DNA of 64,000 bases, from NCBI GenBank assembly GCA_012064385.1, contig QRDG01001513.1, positions 62,001 to 126,000 on the forward strand, written 5' to 3'. A program made the translations under genes and the position numbers. This DNA is from Puccinellia tenuiflora (lineage: Eukaryota; Streptophyta; Magnoliopsida; Poales; Poaceae). Below, in pieces: positions 34,359 through 46,109 of the stretch; positions within the stretch are counted from its first letter, which is position 1, and every line of letters begins with the position of its first letter. The notes beneath the pieces were generated by a model. It was not told where the DNA came from, made no database searches, and saw only the letters and a program-made list of their open reading frames with translations.

Positions 34359-35411
34359 ATGGCGTCCTTCTCTTCACTGTTGTTCTTGCCTTTTTTTTTG
34401 AAAAAAAATGCCACGTGTTCATATGATCAAACGCCAGGTTACAACACGTAGACACGCCCGAACACTCTAGAAACACCAGCTAACCAGGACGCTTTACACA
34501 AAGGACCCCAGAAAAAGAAAATTACAACAATACTCCTGGAATCCTCTGTGCAGAGACGCCAGCACACGCCTCCCCAACCCACCACAGCCAAAGCTGACGA
34601 CTAGATCGGAGACGGAGACCACCTTCCAAGACCCGGAGCAACCTCCTCGCAGTCAAGCTGCTTTGTGGACCTCATGGCAGGCAGTAGATTCCGATCCTAG
34701 CCCTCTCCAAGACTTCTGTGTTGCAGACATTAGCTCACATGGTATGAACTAAATTCTTCCTGACGTTCATATTTGAGTTCTTGCTTCTGGCAACCACATC
34801 AATATACTTTATTAATGGTTTTTTTGCTTTCTGTGGTGTATTGATCGTGTTATTTGTTTCCGTCCAGTGCTAGTTAATGGATTCGTCTTCAAGGACCCAA
34901 ATGTTGTGACTGCAGAGGACTTCTTCCTGGCGGACAAACGCGACATGCCAAGGGACACAAAGATAAGCAAGATCGGGTCCAATGTGACCTTGATTAATGT
35001 CATGAAGATTCTTGGTCTCAACACTCTTGGCATCTCCATGGCACACATCGACTATGCACCCCTTGGCGAGAACCCACCACACATACACCCGCGTGCCACT
35101 GAGATCCTCACCGTGCTTGAGGGTACACTTTACGTCGTTTTCGTCACGTCCAACACAGAAAACAAGATCTTCTCCAAGGATCTTAAGAAGGATGATGTGT
35201 TTCTTTTCCCACAAGAACTCATCCACTTCCAGTTTAACCCCAATTCCTACAAGCCAGCTGTCGCAATTGTGCACTTAGTAGCCAGAATCCGGGGGCAATC
35301 ACCATTGCAAACAATGTATTTGGATCAAAACCTATGATCTCTGACAATCTTCTAGCCAAGGCCTTCCAGGTGGAGAAGAAGACTGTGGACTGGCTCCAAG
35401 CTCAATTCTAG
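34359..35411 (+). pseudogene. GLP-C', germin-like pseudogene (unit 3)
   Basis: Copy of GLP-C. Start ATG at 34359, foreign insertion about 34391-34659, exon 1 remainder to 34741, exon 2 from 34868. Gln is still encoded (CAG 34678-34680) where unit 1 has a stop. The frameshift near 35269 and the Trp-to-stop at 35409-35411 are shared with unit 1. Box A (PPHIHPRATE) and box B are readable before the frameshift. Because the signal peptide is split and the C-terminus shifted, no normal GLP can be made. Confidence 0.9.
34391..34659 (-). mobile_element. Insertion splitting the GLP-C' signal peptide
   Basis: Same A-tailed antisense insertion as 11571-11838, with one extra A in the tail region. Confidence 0.5.
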
Positions 35412-37928
35412 GCCGACAACCACAATTATTTAAATTTTGCCAGCCGCTAACATTTGATAATAAGTTGTATTTTGTGTAATAACAATTTGTTTTGTATGTG
35501 GTCAGCATATGTATTAATAAATGTAATGAATTGGATTGCTTCAAACATGAATAAAATGGGTTGTGATTTCTCTTGTTAAAGGCCAACAAGTGCTCATGCT
35601 AGAACCTCCCATGAAATGTGTTGTGATTTCTCTTCTTAATGGTTCGGAATGCTGAGTACCCGAAGTCCCATGCCCCTGGCTTGGATTCGGTTGATCCCTA
35701 CTGGGGAGGGGTGAAACACCTGCTTCACATAATGTTTGGTGGCTAAGTTAAATTTATTTCTACGAGGAGCAGAAAGTGATCTATTGTATGCAACTGCGAC
35801 GCCCTTGTTGAGTGTCACTGTGAATAGCGTGTGTATCCCCTCAAGAACATGTGATACGGCTGGATAGTCGGGTAGCTTATGTCCTTGAAGCATAGTTGGT
35901 AGGCTGTCGAGGCATACAATCAAGCTATATATTGTCGTCTTAACAAGAATGTTGAGCAATATTATACTAAGAACATGTTTTAATTTGTCATATCAAATGA
36001 GGTAAAGGTCATTAGGACCCTGGCAATGTTGTTTCTTTGCATCTGACAATGGTGCAGCATGCGTCTCGGCAGGCCCGGGCCCACGGGAGTGCGGACGCCC
36101 GTGCGGCTGCTCAGGGCCCCAATTTATTGGGGGCCCATAATTTCGGAGTTGTCCCTATATACGAACACTTCAGAATTTATCATAGAATTGTTTCAGCCCA
36201 CTTGGTATGCTACCTCAGCTGCGATAGTTTGTTGGTCTTTTTGGTCGCAGGTTCGTCCGATCGGAGCGGTTTTTCTCTCCATTTTATACCATTCTGATTG
36301 ATGCAAATACTTGTCTAAATTGGAGCAGGTTTTTTTCTTCGATTTTATACAATTCCCATCGATACAAATACTTGATTATGTATTCAGTTAGCATTGAATA
36401 AAACTCACACAATCTATCAAGAAGTTGTTTTGCATGTATAAAACACACTTGTCTACTCTTAATACAAATTTCTAATTCCAAAAACTGCACTGAGTTATCA
36501 TGACTTCTCAGTTTCAAATTAAATAATTAATCACTATGATTTTTATTTATAAATTGTGAGGTAAATTTATATAGTGTTATTGTATTCCCCTCATGGGGAT
36601 AGTTCTTATAATGGGCTTATCTATGTACATGTACTTGTTCGGACAATAACTTTACATGCGATAAGCCTTTAAGATATTGTAAATATTTTCTTTGTTCTTA
36701 AAACCCAAACAATTGAAATTTATCGGAATCATTAGATGTATGTTTTTTCGGTCAGACCATCGCCCGATCGGACTTTAAACTACATGTTTCTTCATAAAAC
36801 TGTTTTTAAGACAATTTTTATCATATGTTTAGAATCTATAAGTATTGAGATTAGTTTTGTAGCAGCCATGGGCCCGTGGAAATGTTTGAATTGTGTCTAA
36901 CATTGGAGGAAATTATACTACTTGAGCGCTGTATTTTTTTATTACACTACTAAAAATAGTATATATTTGTAGCAAGGTGGACCTCATTTCACGATTCGCA
37001 CAGGGCCTCAGATTTTGCCATCCGGCCCTGTGTCTCGTCAGCGCTAGAGTTGGGTGTTGGCCACTGACTTTGATGTGCACGGAAAACCCTAATGATTTTT
37101 TTCTTATTTTTCTGCCACTTAGGTTCTCTCTACAAGGTTTTTGGGTCAACCTTTTTCTCTCGTATGTCTTTCAGTTTCAAGTGTGTTTGTTCACGTAACT
37201 TGGTTTTCGACTAATGTAATATGTGGTTACTCAAGAACCAAGCGCTCAGATTGGGGGCTAGCTCTCACGGTTGGTGAGCTCACCACCTAGGTTCTAATCG
37301 CAGGTGAAATGTTCGGATTAAACGGGGTGCTATCTGCGTGAAATAATTGTCGTAGAGGTTCCATCTACCTAACAACGTATAGCCAAGGGAGGGATCTTTC
37401 TCCCTTTGTTCAACATTTAACTATGTTGTTAATCTCGAAAAAAAGGTGGAATGAGAAGGCATAGAGGGTGCTTGAGATTAGGGGTGTAAAGGGCTCATAG
37501 CGGATTTTGCTTGCCGTATATATGTTACCACAATTTCTTTCGGTTGCTGATTTGAAACTTCGGAATTGAGAGGTACACATGCTCAGAAAATTAACTTGTT
37601 AACTCGATAACTACTAACCGAGCTTGATTGGCTTTTGCTTTTGCTCCTGAACAAGGGAAACAAGTCCCTAATTTTAAATTTTACAAGGAAACAAAATTCT
37701 TTAGTTTCAAAAAAATCATGAGACAAGACACATGAAAGTAGCAAATTATGCGAATGTGCCAAAAAAATATTATCAATTATTCAAAAGGTAGAAGTACATT
37801 CAGACCATCAACTAGCATGACATATGTTGAATTTATTTTGTAGAGATATATATATATAGCCAAAAACTAAAACAAGTTGTTTGCACACTCCAAACATATA
37901 TCTTCCAAAAGGTCAACGAAAGTCTGAC
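35412..37928. other. Spacer between GLP-C' and GLP-D
   Basis: To 37587 it is the counterpart of 12592-14768. 37588-37928 is the 3' flank of GLP-D and resembles the GLP-B 3' flank (aagggaaacaa, agtccctaattt). No gene recognised. Confidence 0.5.
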
Positions 37929-38735
37929 TTAGTAGTGGTTGTTCTCCCAGAACTGGGCCTGGAGCCAGTCTATCGTCTTCTTCTCCACTTGGAATGCCTT
38001 GGCAAGAACATCATCTGAGATTGGTGGCTTTGATCCAAACACCGCATTGGCAATGGTGATAGCTCCAGGGTTCTGGCTACTGAGTGCAGCAATTGCAACT
38101 GCTGGCTTGTACGGGTTGGGGTTGAATTGGAAGTGGATGAGCCCCTCAGGGAACACAAACACATCACCTTTGTTGAGCACCTTCGAGAGGAACCTGTTCT
38201 CCGGATTGGACGTGACAAAGCCAACGTACAATGTACCCTCGAGCACCGTCAGGATCTCGGTGGCGCGAGGATGCGTGTGTGGTGGGTTCTGGCCTAAAGG
38301 AGCGTAGTCGATGCGTGCTAGTGAAATGCCTAGGGTGTTGAGGCCAGGAATTTGCATGACATTGATCAACGTGACATTGGATCCAACCTTGTTGGTCATC
38401 CTAGGCTTGTCAAGCTTGGCTGCCATGAAGAAGTCATCCGCATTGACGTCTATCGGGTTCTTGCAAACAAATCCATTGATAAACACTGCATAGGAAATAT
38501 AAAAAGTAAGTATGGATTTTATAGTGTTATTTAAGCATACATATGATCTCCAGGGAATCATATCAACATATATAATCTGGTAATACCATGACAAAGAAGT
38601 CATGAAGTAAATAATACCTGGGGATTTCTTATCGACCACACAAAAGTCTTGGAGTGGGCTAGGATCGGAGGCTATGGCCTGCCATGAGATCAACGCAAGA
38701 ACAGCGATGACAAGGAAGGAAGAAGAGGACGCCAT
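37929..38735 (-). CDS. GER4: Germin-like protein D (GER4-type), two exons
   Basis: Intact GLP of 224 residues: exon 1 38618-38735, exon 2 37929-38485. Signal peptide MASSSSFLVIAVLALISWQ ending AIA. Metal ligands H109, H111, E116 and H157. It differs from GLP-B in few residues (VFINGFVCK, FPEGLIHFQFNPNPYKP), and their upstream regions are homologous, so B and D are sister paralogues. The 132-nt intron (38486-38617) is a multiple of three and contains no in-frame stop, so a retained intron would still give an open frame of 268 codons. Normal splicing gives the family-sized protein. Its unit 1 counterpart is probably hidden in the N gap. Confidence 0.93.
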   Translation of the reverse strand: MASSSSFLVIAVLALISWQAIASDPSPLQDFCVVDKKSPGIIYFMTSLSWYYQIIYVDMIPWRSYVCLNNTIKSILTFYISYAVFINGFVCKNPIDVNADDFFMAAKLDKPRMTNKVGSNVTLINVMQIPGLNTLGISLARIDYAPLGQNPPHTHPRATEILTVLEGTLYVGFVTSNPENRFLSKVLNKGDVFVFPEGLIHFQFNPNPYKPAVAIAALSSQNPGAITIANAVFGSKPPISDDVLAKAFQVEKKTIDWLQAQFWENNHY

Positions 38736-38817
38736 TAGGTTTTAATGGTTATGTTTCTCGTGTGTTGCTGCTTGTGTGTTTGAGGTGGTTGATGCTTTGA
38801 AGATGCACGGGATGGAT

Positions 38818-38827
38818 GCTTATATAG
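38818..38827 (-). promoter_or_regulatory. TATA box of GLP-D
   Basis: CTATATAAGC on the minus strand, 82 bp before the ATG. Confidence 0.7.
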
Positions 38828-40143
38828 CTGCAGCAAGTATGGTGGCCACGTGAGAGCAGCAGAAGGAGTCCAGCAGAACTGTACCAACTGATGGAAATGG
38901 TCTCTAGCTCCTAGAACTTTCTGATTAAATTAGTATGCATCAAGTTTCGTTTGAATATGTCTAGGGCACACTTAGATAGAAGTCAGGTAGCAGGTACGGT
39001 TCTTTGTAGCTAGCCAAGGCTACTAAGATATCTGACGACCGAGCAAGAAAGTTATCTGACGACTGAGTACTTATTATGGATTTCATATTTACAGTCTCTA
39101 CCAAGTCGCCACAATGCATGCAAGAAGATTTCATGCGTGAGAAAAAGTGAATCTGAATGCATGGGTATTGAAGTAGAGCCAAGAGCTAGCTGCTGGTGCT
39201 AGAATTCACGAGATGGGCTTACTATCGATCTCCCTTTTGCACCTAACACTTTCGTTTCAGATATGATAGTTTGCAAAACTATTACTCCTGGACGAAACCC
39301 TACATATCGATTGGAAGAGGGGACACATACAAACAGTCATTAATTTAGACGAGAAGGTTAAGGGTGCCGACTAATTGCCTTGGTTGAATCGATCAACTTC
39401 CAAGATGTAGGCATTATTATCACGATGCATGACCATGTGATAATGCCATCTGCGTACCCTTGTGTCATTGTCATGCATGACAAGTTGATTCTAAAGAAAA
39501 CGAATAAGTCAAGCACAAAAACGACTACAAGACTGAAATGGTCTCTTGGTTGTTGGTTGTGTGCTGCAATTTTTCCTTTGTCGACCTTTCAAAGTACTTT
39601 AATTTTCTACTATCCCTGCACCATGTGCTAATACATCTGAGCTGTGAGGCAATGGCCGACTACACAAATATACTGGTAGTTAATTTTTCTTGCGTGTCTC
39701 TCAACAATGAATCAGCGCTGGTTCCATCACCTTGCTAATAAAAGTAGTACTGGTGGAAAATGGCAGTTGCGTTAACCGAGAACCCATGTATGGAGACGAC
39801 AAGGTCATTTAACAGAAACTATCATCAACATCCCTCATCAACTCAGGAAAAGTTACGATCATTTCAGGCCTACGCAACAAAAGCTAAACATATCATGTGG
39901 CATATCAGATTTCCTTTCTTGAGAGTTCAAAAGTATTTTACAGAGTATTTGTCAACTCAGGCTACCAAACTAGCATTTTGCATCGTTTATTTAAACGACC
40001 TATATATGCGAGATTGATATGGTTATGGGGTGCGCATGCGTTCGCACCTATGAACCAGCAAAAGGCTATTAAAATGCAAACCTGGTCGTACATATGCAAG
40101 TATCAAGACCAGTTCAGTCACTCTACCTAGCCGTTGCGCCTTC
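38828..40143. other. Divergent intergenic region between GLP-D and GLP-E'
   Basis: The two genes point away from each other, so this holds both promoters. The left part is homologous to the GLP-B upstream region; the right part is the counterpart of 15701-16660. No gene is supported. Confidence 0.5.
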
Positions 40144-40202
40144 TTGACCTGTTCACAGCATATCCGCACCTGCCCCTCCTACTACAGCAGGCGTGTATAT
40201 AG
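40144..40202 (+). promoter_or_regulatory. W-box and TATA box of GLP-E'
   Basis: TTGACC at 40144-40149 and GTATATAG at 40195-40202, about 127 and 69 bp before the ATG. The TATA segment is missing from the unit 1 copy. Confidence 0.6.
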
Positions 40203-40270
40203 ACATGCCTCCTCCTCCAAAGCAAAAATAAGCATCATCAGCTGACCATTTGAACTCCACGATCAATCAA

Positions 40271-41122
40271 ATGGCAACCTCCTACATCCTTCTCGCTGCC
40301 CTTCTTGCGTTGGTCTCATGGCAGGCCATGGCTTCTGACCCGAGTCCTCTTCAGGATTTCTGCGTTGCCGACAAGAACTCTCCTGGTATACTTGCATGAT
40401 CATGTTAAGCTCGACCATCCGGCATCGGGTTTCTTCCTGTTTTATCTGTAGAACATGGGAGTTTCTCCTGCATGTGTTTCGCTTCTCAAATTCTCTTTTG
40501 ACCATATTTGCCAGGAATTCTGTTTTAACATTCTGTATGTGTATTAATCGTCTATGCAGTGCTGGTCAATGGTCTTGTGTGCAAGGACCCGAAGGTCGTG
40601 AGCGCGGACGACTTCTTCATGGCAGCCAAACTCGACATGCCCAGAGACACCATGGCCAGCAAGGTTGGCTCCAACGTGACCTTGATCAACGCCATGAAGA
40701 TCCCTGGCCTTAACACGCTCGGCATATCCATTGTGCGGATCGACTATGCGCCCCTAGGCGAGAACCCACCACACACTCACCCTCGTGCCACCGAGATCCT
40801 TACGGTGCTCGAGGGGACGCTCTATGTCGGTTTTGTGACTTCGAATCCGGAGAACAAGCTTTTCACCAAGAAGCTCGAGAAAGGTGATGTGTTTGTGTTC
40901 CCTGAAGGACTCATCCACTTCCAATTTAACCCTTGCCCTAACAAGCCGGCCGTGGCGATTGCCGCACTCAGCAGCCAGAATCCTGGTGCAATCACCATTG
41001 CCAACGCGGTGTTTGGATCAAACCCACCAATCTCAGATGATGTCCTAGCTAAGGCTTTCCAGGTGGAAAAGAATACGGTGAAATGGCTCCAAGCTCAGTT
41101 TTGGGCGGACAACCACAACTGA
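40271..41122 (+). CDS. Germin-like protein E', two exons
   Basis: Complete plus-strand GLP of 225 residues: exon 1 40271-40385, exon 2 40560-41122, GT-AG intron. Signal peptide 1-21 (MATSYILLAALLALVSWQ, then AMA). C31 and C46 pair; N77-V-T is a glycosylation site. Metal ligands are H110, H112, E117 (PPHTHPRATE) and H158 (KGDVFVFPEGLIHFQFN). Compared with A/B/D it has DMPRDTMASK in place of DKPRMTNK and ends WADNHN, so it is a more diverged paralogue, closest in these traits to the parent of GLP-C. It is the only intact E-type copy, the unit 1 copy being cut. Secreted, role as for other GLPs (inference). Confidence 0.93.
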
Positions 41123-42412
41123 ATCAATTAACCATATAGTCAATGATGTATATTGACGGCACTTGTGCATTTTGTTATAATAATAGCACATATGTGTGAT
41201 GTTTCTACCTTGCAACATGTGTAAACAGATGATCTTGTATTTGTTTTTAGATGATAAATTAATAATATGTGTTTTACAGTTCAAATGTTGCAGTCCTGTT
41301 CTTGCATGATTATAGTATCTACTACCTTGGATTATGTGTCCTAAAGTTATTCACCTTAATTAAGAAATAAATCCAAAGAAATGTTTTCATAATTTTCCTT
41401 TGGTATCTAATCATTTATGTCATGAATAGTGAAGCAAAATATACTAAGTAATAACAGCATTATTAGTCATGTAGGACTTGGACGAGAATTAAAGAAAATC
41501 TCTACCTGATCTAGTGTCAACTGTCGACAAGACGGAGCCCGTAGAGGCGTAGAAGCCCCCTTCTTGTGGGCACCTTCTAACATTAAAAATCCACGAGCAT
41601 GGTCTGGCAGCGCGGCGCCCACTCCTGTGGCGCAGGAGTCCTGACACAGCCGTCAAAGTAGTAGCCCAAGAGCGCCCAGAAGCGGACTGACACTGCCCCA
41701 GTGACACCACCGGTCCAGCGGCAGGGTCTTCAGGTTGCAAATGAAACTCTTCACATCAGAAATAATCAGATCACAATCACAGTACTGCAGCTTTGTGAAA
41801 CTACTAATGGGCACGGGTTGCAAAGGTGGCGACTTTTATATGATGATCAAATACTCAGCCCTGAAAAAATGTAGAATCCTTCACTCTGTAATTTTTAACC
41901 CGTACAGTCTCTTCTCTGCTCTTCAGCATCCAACCACTTAAATTGTACGGGCATAGAACTACATGTCCAAATGATCACAGGCACTCATTACACATCGAGA
42001 AGAACCATGCCACTACTAATCTTAAGGCAGTACAGTAGATTAATGAAGAACGGCTATCTATTCCAAAATGTTCTACCAATCGATCAGAATTCATGAAGGC
42101 TCGGAAGGAATGATGGTGTGGCGACAGCATGCCGCTGAAGGGAGGTCGCCACGGCATTAGTGATGGTGCTGTGTGTGCAATGCTGGATGCAACTCACGAC
42201 CTTGACGTAGCATGTGCACACCTGGGAACTTCTGGGAACACCAGAAACCAAAGAGCTTGCCTCCTCATTTGGACTGTAGTAGCAATATCACAGAGTAGCA
42301 GTGCCAACAGCCACCTGAATCATCCTGCCATATCCCACATGACAAAACTCGCCATGCTGCATCAGTATATAGATAGAGATGACTAGCAGCCATTCAAGAT
42401 GAATCGTCACAT
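41123..42412. other. GLP-E' 3' flank and intergenic DNA
   Basis: 41123-41480 is AT-rich with polyadenylation-like signals. A GC-rich minus frame at 41489-41740 ends next to a possible donor (gatcag|gtagag) but has no recognised domain. 41750-42412 contains the likely 3' UTR of the F-box gene. Confidence 0.4.
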
Positions 42413-43735
42413 TTAAGCAGACCTCCAATCGTCAAACTTGTCAGTGAAAATGCCATCATCAGGATGAAACTGGAAACGGTAGCGCGCGTGCTGCAAAGCC
42501 GGAAGAATCAGTGTCTTAATCCTTGAACATTTCGCTCGCAGGGCTCCATCGACAACGATGTTGCAACAGTTGCGCACACATAGGCGCTCCAAGTGAGGGC
42601 AGCCATCGACGATGGCAACCAGCTCCTCAGTCGTGATATCGCTTCCTACGAGAGTAAGGTATCGCAGCTCGTGCATCGTCTCTATTCCAAGTGGCCCTTC
42701 TCTCTCACCCCCATATGACCCTTGGCGCAACATGAGACGCTTCAGCTGCGCGCATGCTCTGCTGGTGACCTCATATGCATCGCCGTCAACAAATGGACAT
42801 AGGGAAATGAGAAGTTCTTCGAGAAGAGGCAACTTGATTATCAGCTCGGTGAATGCTTCATTCGAAACATTGCAATAGTCGAGACTGAGGCTCTTAAGGG
42901 AGGCCGATCTGCAGAAAGAGAGAAAGCAAATCATAATGTTATTATAGGGTTAAGGAATAAAGAGACTCAACATGTTCTTTTTTGGCAATGATCTACCTAC
43001 AAATTTTGGTTTTATGCTTTCCTCTAAAATGCATGGAGAGCAAATAAATACTTAAGCCGCTAAATAACAAGTACTCACATATTTGCTTCGACCTCGTCCA
43101 TATAAATTACAAGTTTTACTACATTCGCTCAGATATCTGTGCACATACCTTATATTTATATGAACTAGTAGGACTACATTCAGTTGACAAATCAGAGAGC
43201 AGTGCCCAATAAAATGGTTGCAAGACTAAGAAGCGGTGCACTTTTTAGCTTATGCAATCTGATTTAGACTTTATGACAGATTGCCCTTTACTCGCCTCCT
43301 AGGAGGATTGTAACTCAAACTCTCCCTCCTCAATGAAATGAAACGCAAAAGTCTTCTGCGTTTTCTCGAAAAAATACTTTATGACAGATCGTGTTCTGAA
43401 AAAGAGTACCTTTCAGCAATATACTTGAGAAGCTCATCGGTAACGAACTCGCTCCCCGCAAACACCTCAAGCTCCCCATTGGAACGGTCCACGGCCGCTT
43501 TCGCCATTGCGCACAAGACATCCCGGGTCTTTTTCTTCTTTCCACGCAAGACATCATGATGCTCCATGTCGACGTTTCGCCATAAGCTAGGCACTTTTGC
43601 CGCCTCGAGCCATGAATGGCACACAAGGCCTGCACCCATGAGAACTTCAACCGCACCGAGTTTGGCGAAGACCAAAGCAAGCACGTCAAGAGGCAGCTCA
43701 GACCAGTCCCTGACAGCATCTTGCTGCACCTCCAT
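42413..43735 (-). CDS. F-box/LRR protein 1 (SKIP19/FBL type), two exons
   Basis: Predicted substrate adaptor of an SCF ubiquitin ligase, 273 residues. Exon 1 is 43410-43735 and exon 2 is 42413-42908, joined in frame at Arg (AG|A) with GT-AG borders. Residues about 11-54 (DWSELPLDVLALVF ... CHSWLEAA ... LWRNVDM) are an F-box, which binds SKP1. After a linker, exon 2 carries leucine-rich repeats (SLKSLSLDYC, LPLLEELLISLC, CPHLERLCVRNC) and ends FDDWRSA. This layout matches plant SKIP19-like F-box/LRR proteins. The target is unknown. An acceptor just upstream (43749-43750) suggests a further 5' exon. F-box/LRR gene 2 at 47958 is a tandem paralogue in the same orientation. Confidence 0.88.
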
Positions 43736-43748
43736 TTCAAGGGAACGA

Positions 43749-44706
43749 CTGCAAACAAAGGGTGGTAGTATTAAGTACTAACGGACTAATCAGATGATCA
43801 ATCAAAGAACAGAAGTTGGTCATCCTTCGTAGTATGTACCTCGGGCGACGGTGACAGACACCCCATGTGACACCTTTCATCAACATTGGGAACAATGGGA
43901 AGCTTGAACCTTCCTTCTGAGACACTAGCTGCCTAACTCGTAAAAGATCTTTTCGTTGTTACAACAAAAACACCAGTGAAAGCAAACTCCCTGGACCAAC
44001 CTGTTTGGGATAAAATAAATAACAAGCGACCTCCGTGAGTTGAGCAGCTACAATTCCTTATCCGCTCACCAAAGGGTGCGCCGATTGCATCACGCATTGA
44101 AATTTCAGATTTTAAACAATAAATTGGAGCTACGTGTCACGCCAGGCACACATGATGAGGTAGAAGTGGTGGCGACTGAGGAGAGTACGTCTTCGATGGA
44201 AGGTAACGAAAAGGGAAACAGTGTGACCTGCGTGTCACGTAGCTAGTGGATGTCAGCTGCGTCTGACGAGAATGGATATATACAGATCGTGGTCGGTGAG
44301 AATAGGCAGGAAGAAAATAGACTACTCTGTATTCCCCGTCCCCTTCCTCCTTCCTCCTCTCCTACTCCTGTACCCAGAACTATATCCCTGATGAATTGAG
44401 GTATCTATGGTCTGGTGATCTATATCATACACCTAGGATACAACACTACGGAACTGGAGAAATTGTCAACAAAGTTCGGATGGTTCGTCAAAACGCTGCT
44501 CACAGCCACATCCAATTTCGTGAGATCGAGTCAAGATAAGAAGGCAAAATTCTGTGGAGTAAAGTCACCTGGAAGAAAGAATAGGAATTGATCTAGCTAT
44601 AGTATAGATAGAGTGTCAGATGAAATGCTTGACAAGGCAAGGAAACAGATCATGACATCAAGGCAAGGTAAAGTTATCATTTTTGTGGGTAAGAAAGTAA
44701 AGTTAC
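43749..44706. other. Probable first intron of F-box gene 1
   Basis: Lies between a donor (aag|gtaac at 44706) and an acceptor (tttgcag at 43749-43750) on the minus strand. AT-rich with no other gene. It could also be plain promoter DNA if the upstream exon is not real. Confidence 0.4.
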
Positions 44707-44996
44707 CTTCTCACAGCAAACGACGAAAAGCAGGCGGATGTGATCTCCTCGGCGGTCCTCTTCGCGAACGCCGTCGGCCACCCGCCGAGACAGGGCCGTG
44801 AGGGCGCGCTCGAGCACACACACGTCACACGGTGACCCGTCGTGCCTCCACCAGCGAGCGGCCGTTGCGCCTCAGAGCCAGCCAACGCGCGGAAATGTTT
44901 CTTCTTTACGTCCGCGCGTAGCTTCCTGAGCGAGGTCAGATCCGGCGACGGAGCGCCCGGGGGGGATGCCGGATCTGGCGCCGCCGCCGAACGCAC
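44707..44996 (-). other. Candidate 5' exon of F-box gene 1
   Basis: GC-rich frame beginning MRSAAAPDPASPPGAPSPDL and ending FAVR before a donor site. Splicing to the acceptor at 43749 keeps the frame (AG|T CGT TCC CTT GAA ATG) into the F-box protein. It would add an N-terminal basic, proline-rich extension of about 100 residues. Alternatively it is a 5' UTR exon that happens to be open. Confidence 0.4.
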
Positions 44997-46106
44997 GAAC
45001 AGGCTGGTTGTGGCCTGGGCGGGGATTATGACGGCAGATTCGGAGGAGTAGGGTCGTCACTGGGCCACCGCCGAAGGCGCCGCTCCTCGTCGTCTTCGCC
45101 TCGTCTTCCGAGAGAATGAGAGATCGAGTCGCCGCTGTCCACTTTTTTTTTTTTTTGCGAATATTTCTGTCCACTTTCACTACAAGAAGACTCTTCGAGT
45201 GCGGCGTCTCGGTACCCAGGTGCATCTACACCCGGTTTGTACCCCAAATTGAGTAAAAACGTTTGAAAATTGCAAACAAATCTGTATATATTTTTAACAG
45301 TGTACTCCTACATATTAGTGTCTTGAAATTTCTGTAACATTTCATGAAAAAGTATCTTATGTGCTGCTCCGGAGAAAAAAAATATGTGTTGTAAAATGAC
45401 AAAAAAATAGGGAATTGTAAAATGACAACTTGTTATCATAATGGTTAACTTGACTCGCCGTTAAAATCTTTTAACCGAGTCTGGAGTCGGGATAGAATCG
45501 CTATGCCCATGACCAGTGAAATCGGTTCATCGACCGACTCGCACACTAGTCAGAGTTAAGCGACAACATGATTATACACATTCGATGACATATATGAGTG
45601 ATGAAAGTTCAAGTACTATTGCATAAACTTATAGATACATTAGGAACAATGCCGAGTCTAACTCCAACAACATACATCCAACGGTCTTTACCTCGACCGA
45701 GAGGGAGCGGATATGGGTAAAAATATCGTGTCTCTCTCGTTCATTGATCTCCACGCCAACCTCCTCACAATCCTCTCATTACTATAGCGAAACCTATGCC
45801 TTCATACTCGAATTTTCCTAGAAAGGCGGACAATATTTAGTCGGATTTGCTATTTCTCACTCGACTGAGAATTAAGTTAGAGCCTACTCAACTCTAATTT
45901 CGTCATGTTTGTACTGTGATTCGTGCGGTATGTCATTTATGCAAATCTTAATTGCACATAAGGATGTAAGTGAGATGGGCCATCCCGCTGTTCCCGCCTC
46001 CCATCCCGCCTGCAAATTCTATTTATCCCATACGTTAGATCCCGATTCACACTGGTGGGAATAGCAGCTACCTTCCATGTATCCCGTTTAACACCGGCTA
46101 GAATAC
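44997..46106. other. Intergenic, decayed repeats
   Basis: The GC-rich zone to about 45150 looks like promoter or 5' UTR. Around 45205-45240 the text ggtacccaggtgcatctac resembles the terminus of the fold-back MITE at 3368. The rest is AT-rich with no gene. Confidence 0.35.
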
Positions 46107-46109
46107 TTA

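Larger units (their letters stand above)
29449..40640. repeat. Tandem segmental duplication, unit 3 (A''-LINE-C'-D-E')
   Basis: 29449-30979 matches the GLP-A region of the other units, and 31376-40640 matches 8567-17124 including the part hidden by the N gap in unit 1. The stretch equivalent to 3800-8567 of unit 1, including GLP-B, is missing and replaced by 396 bp of junction sequence. Confidence 0.88.
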
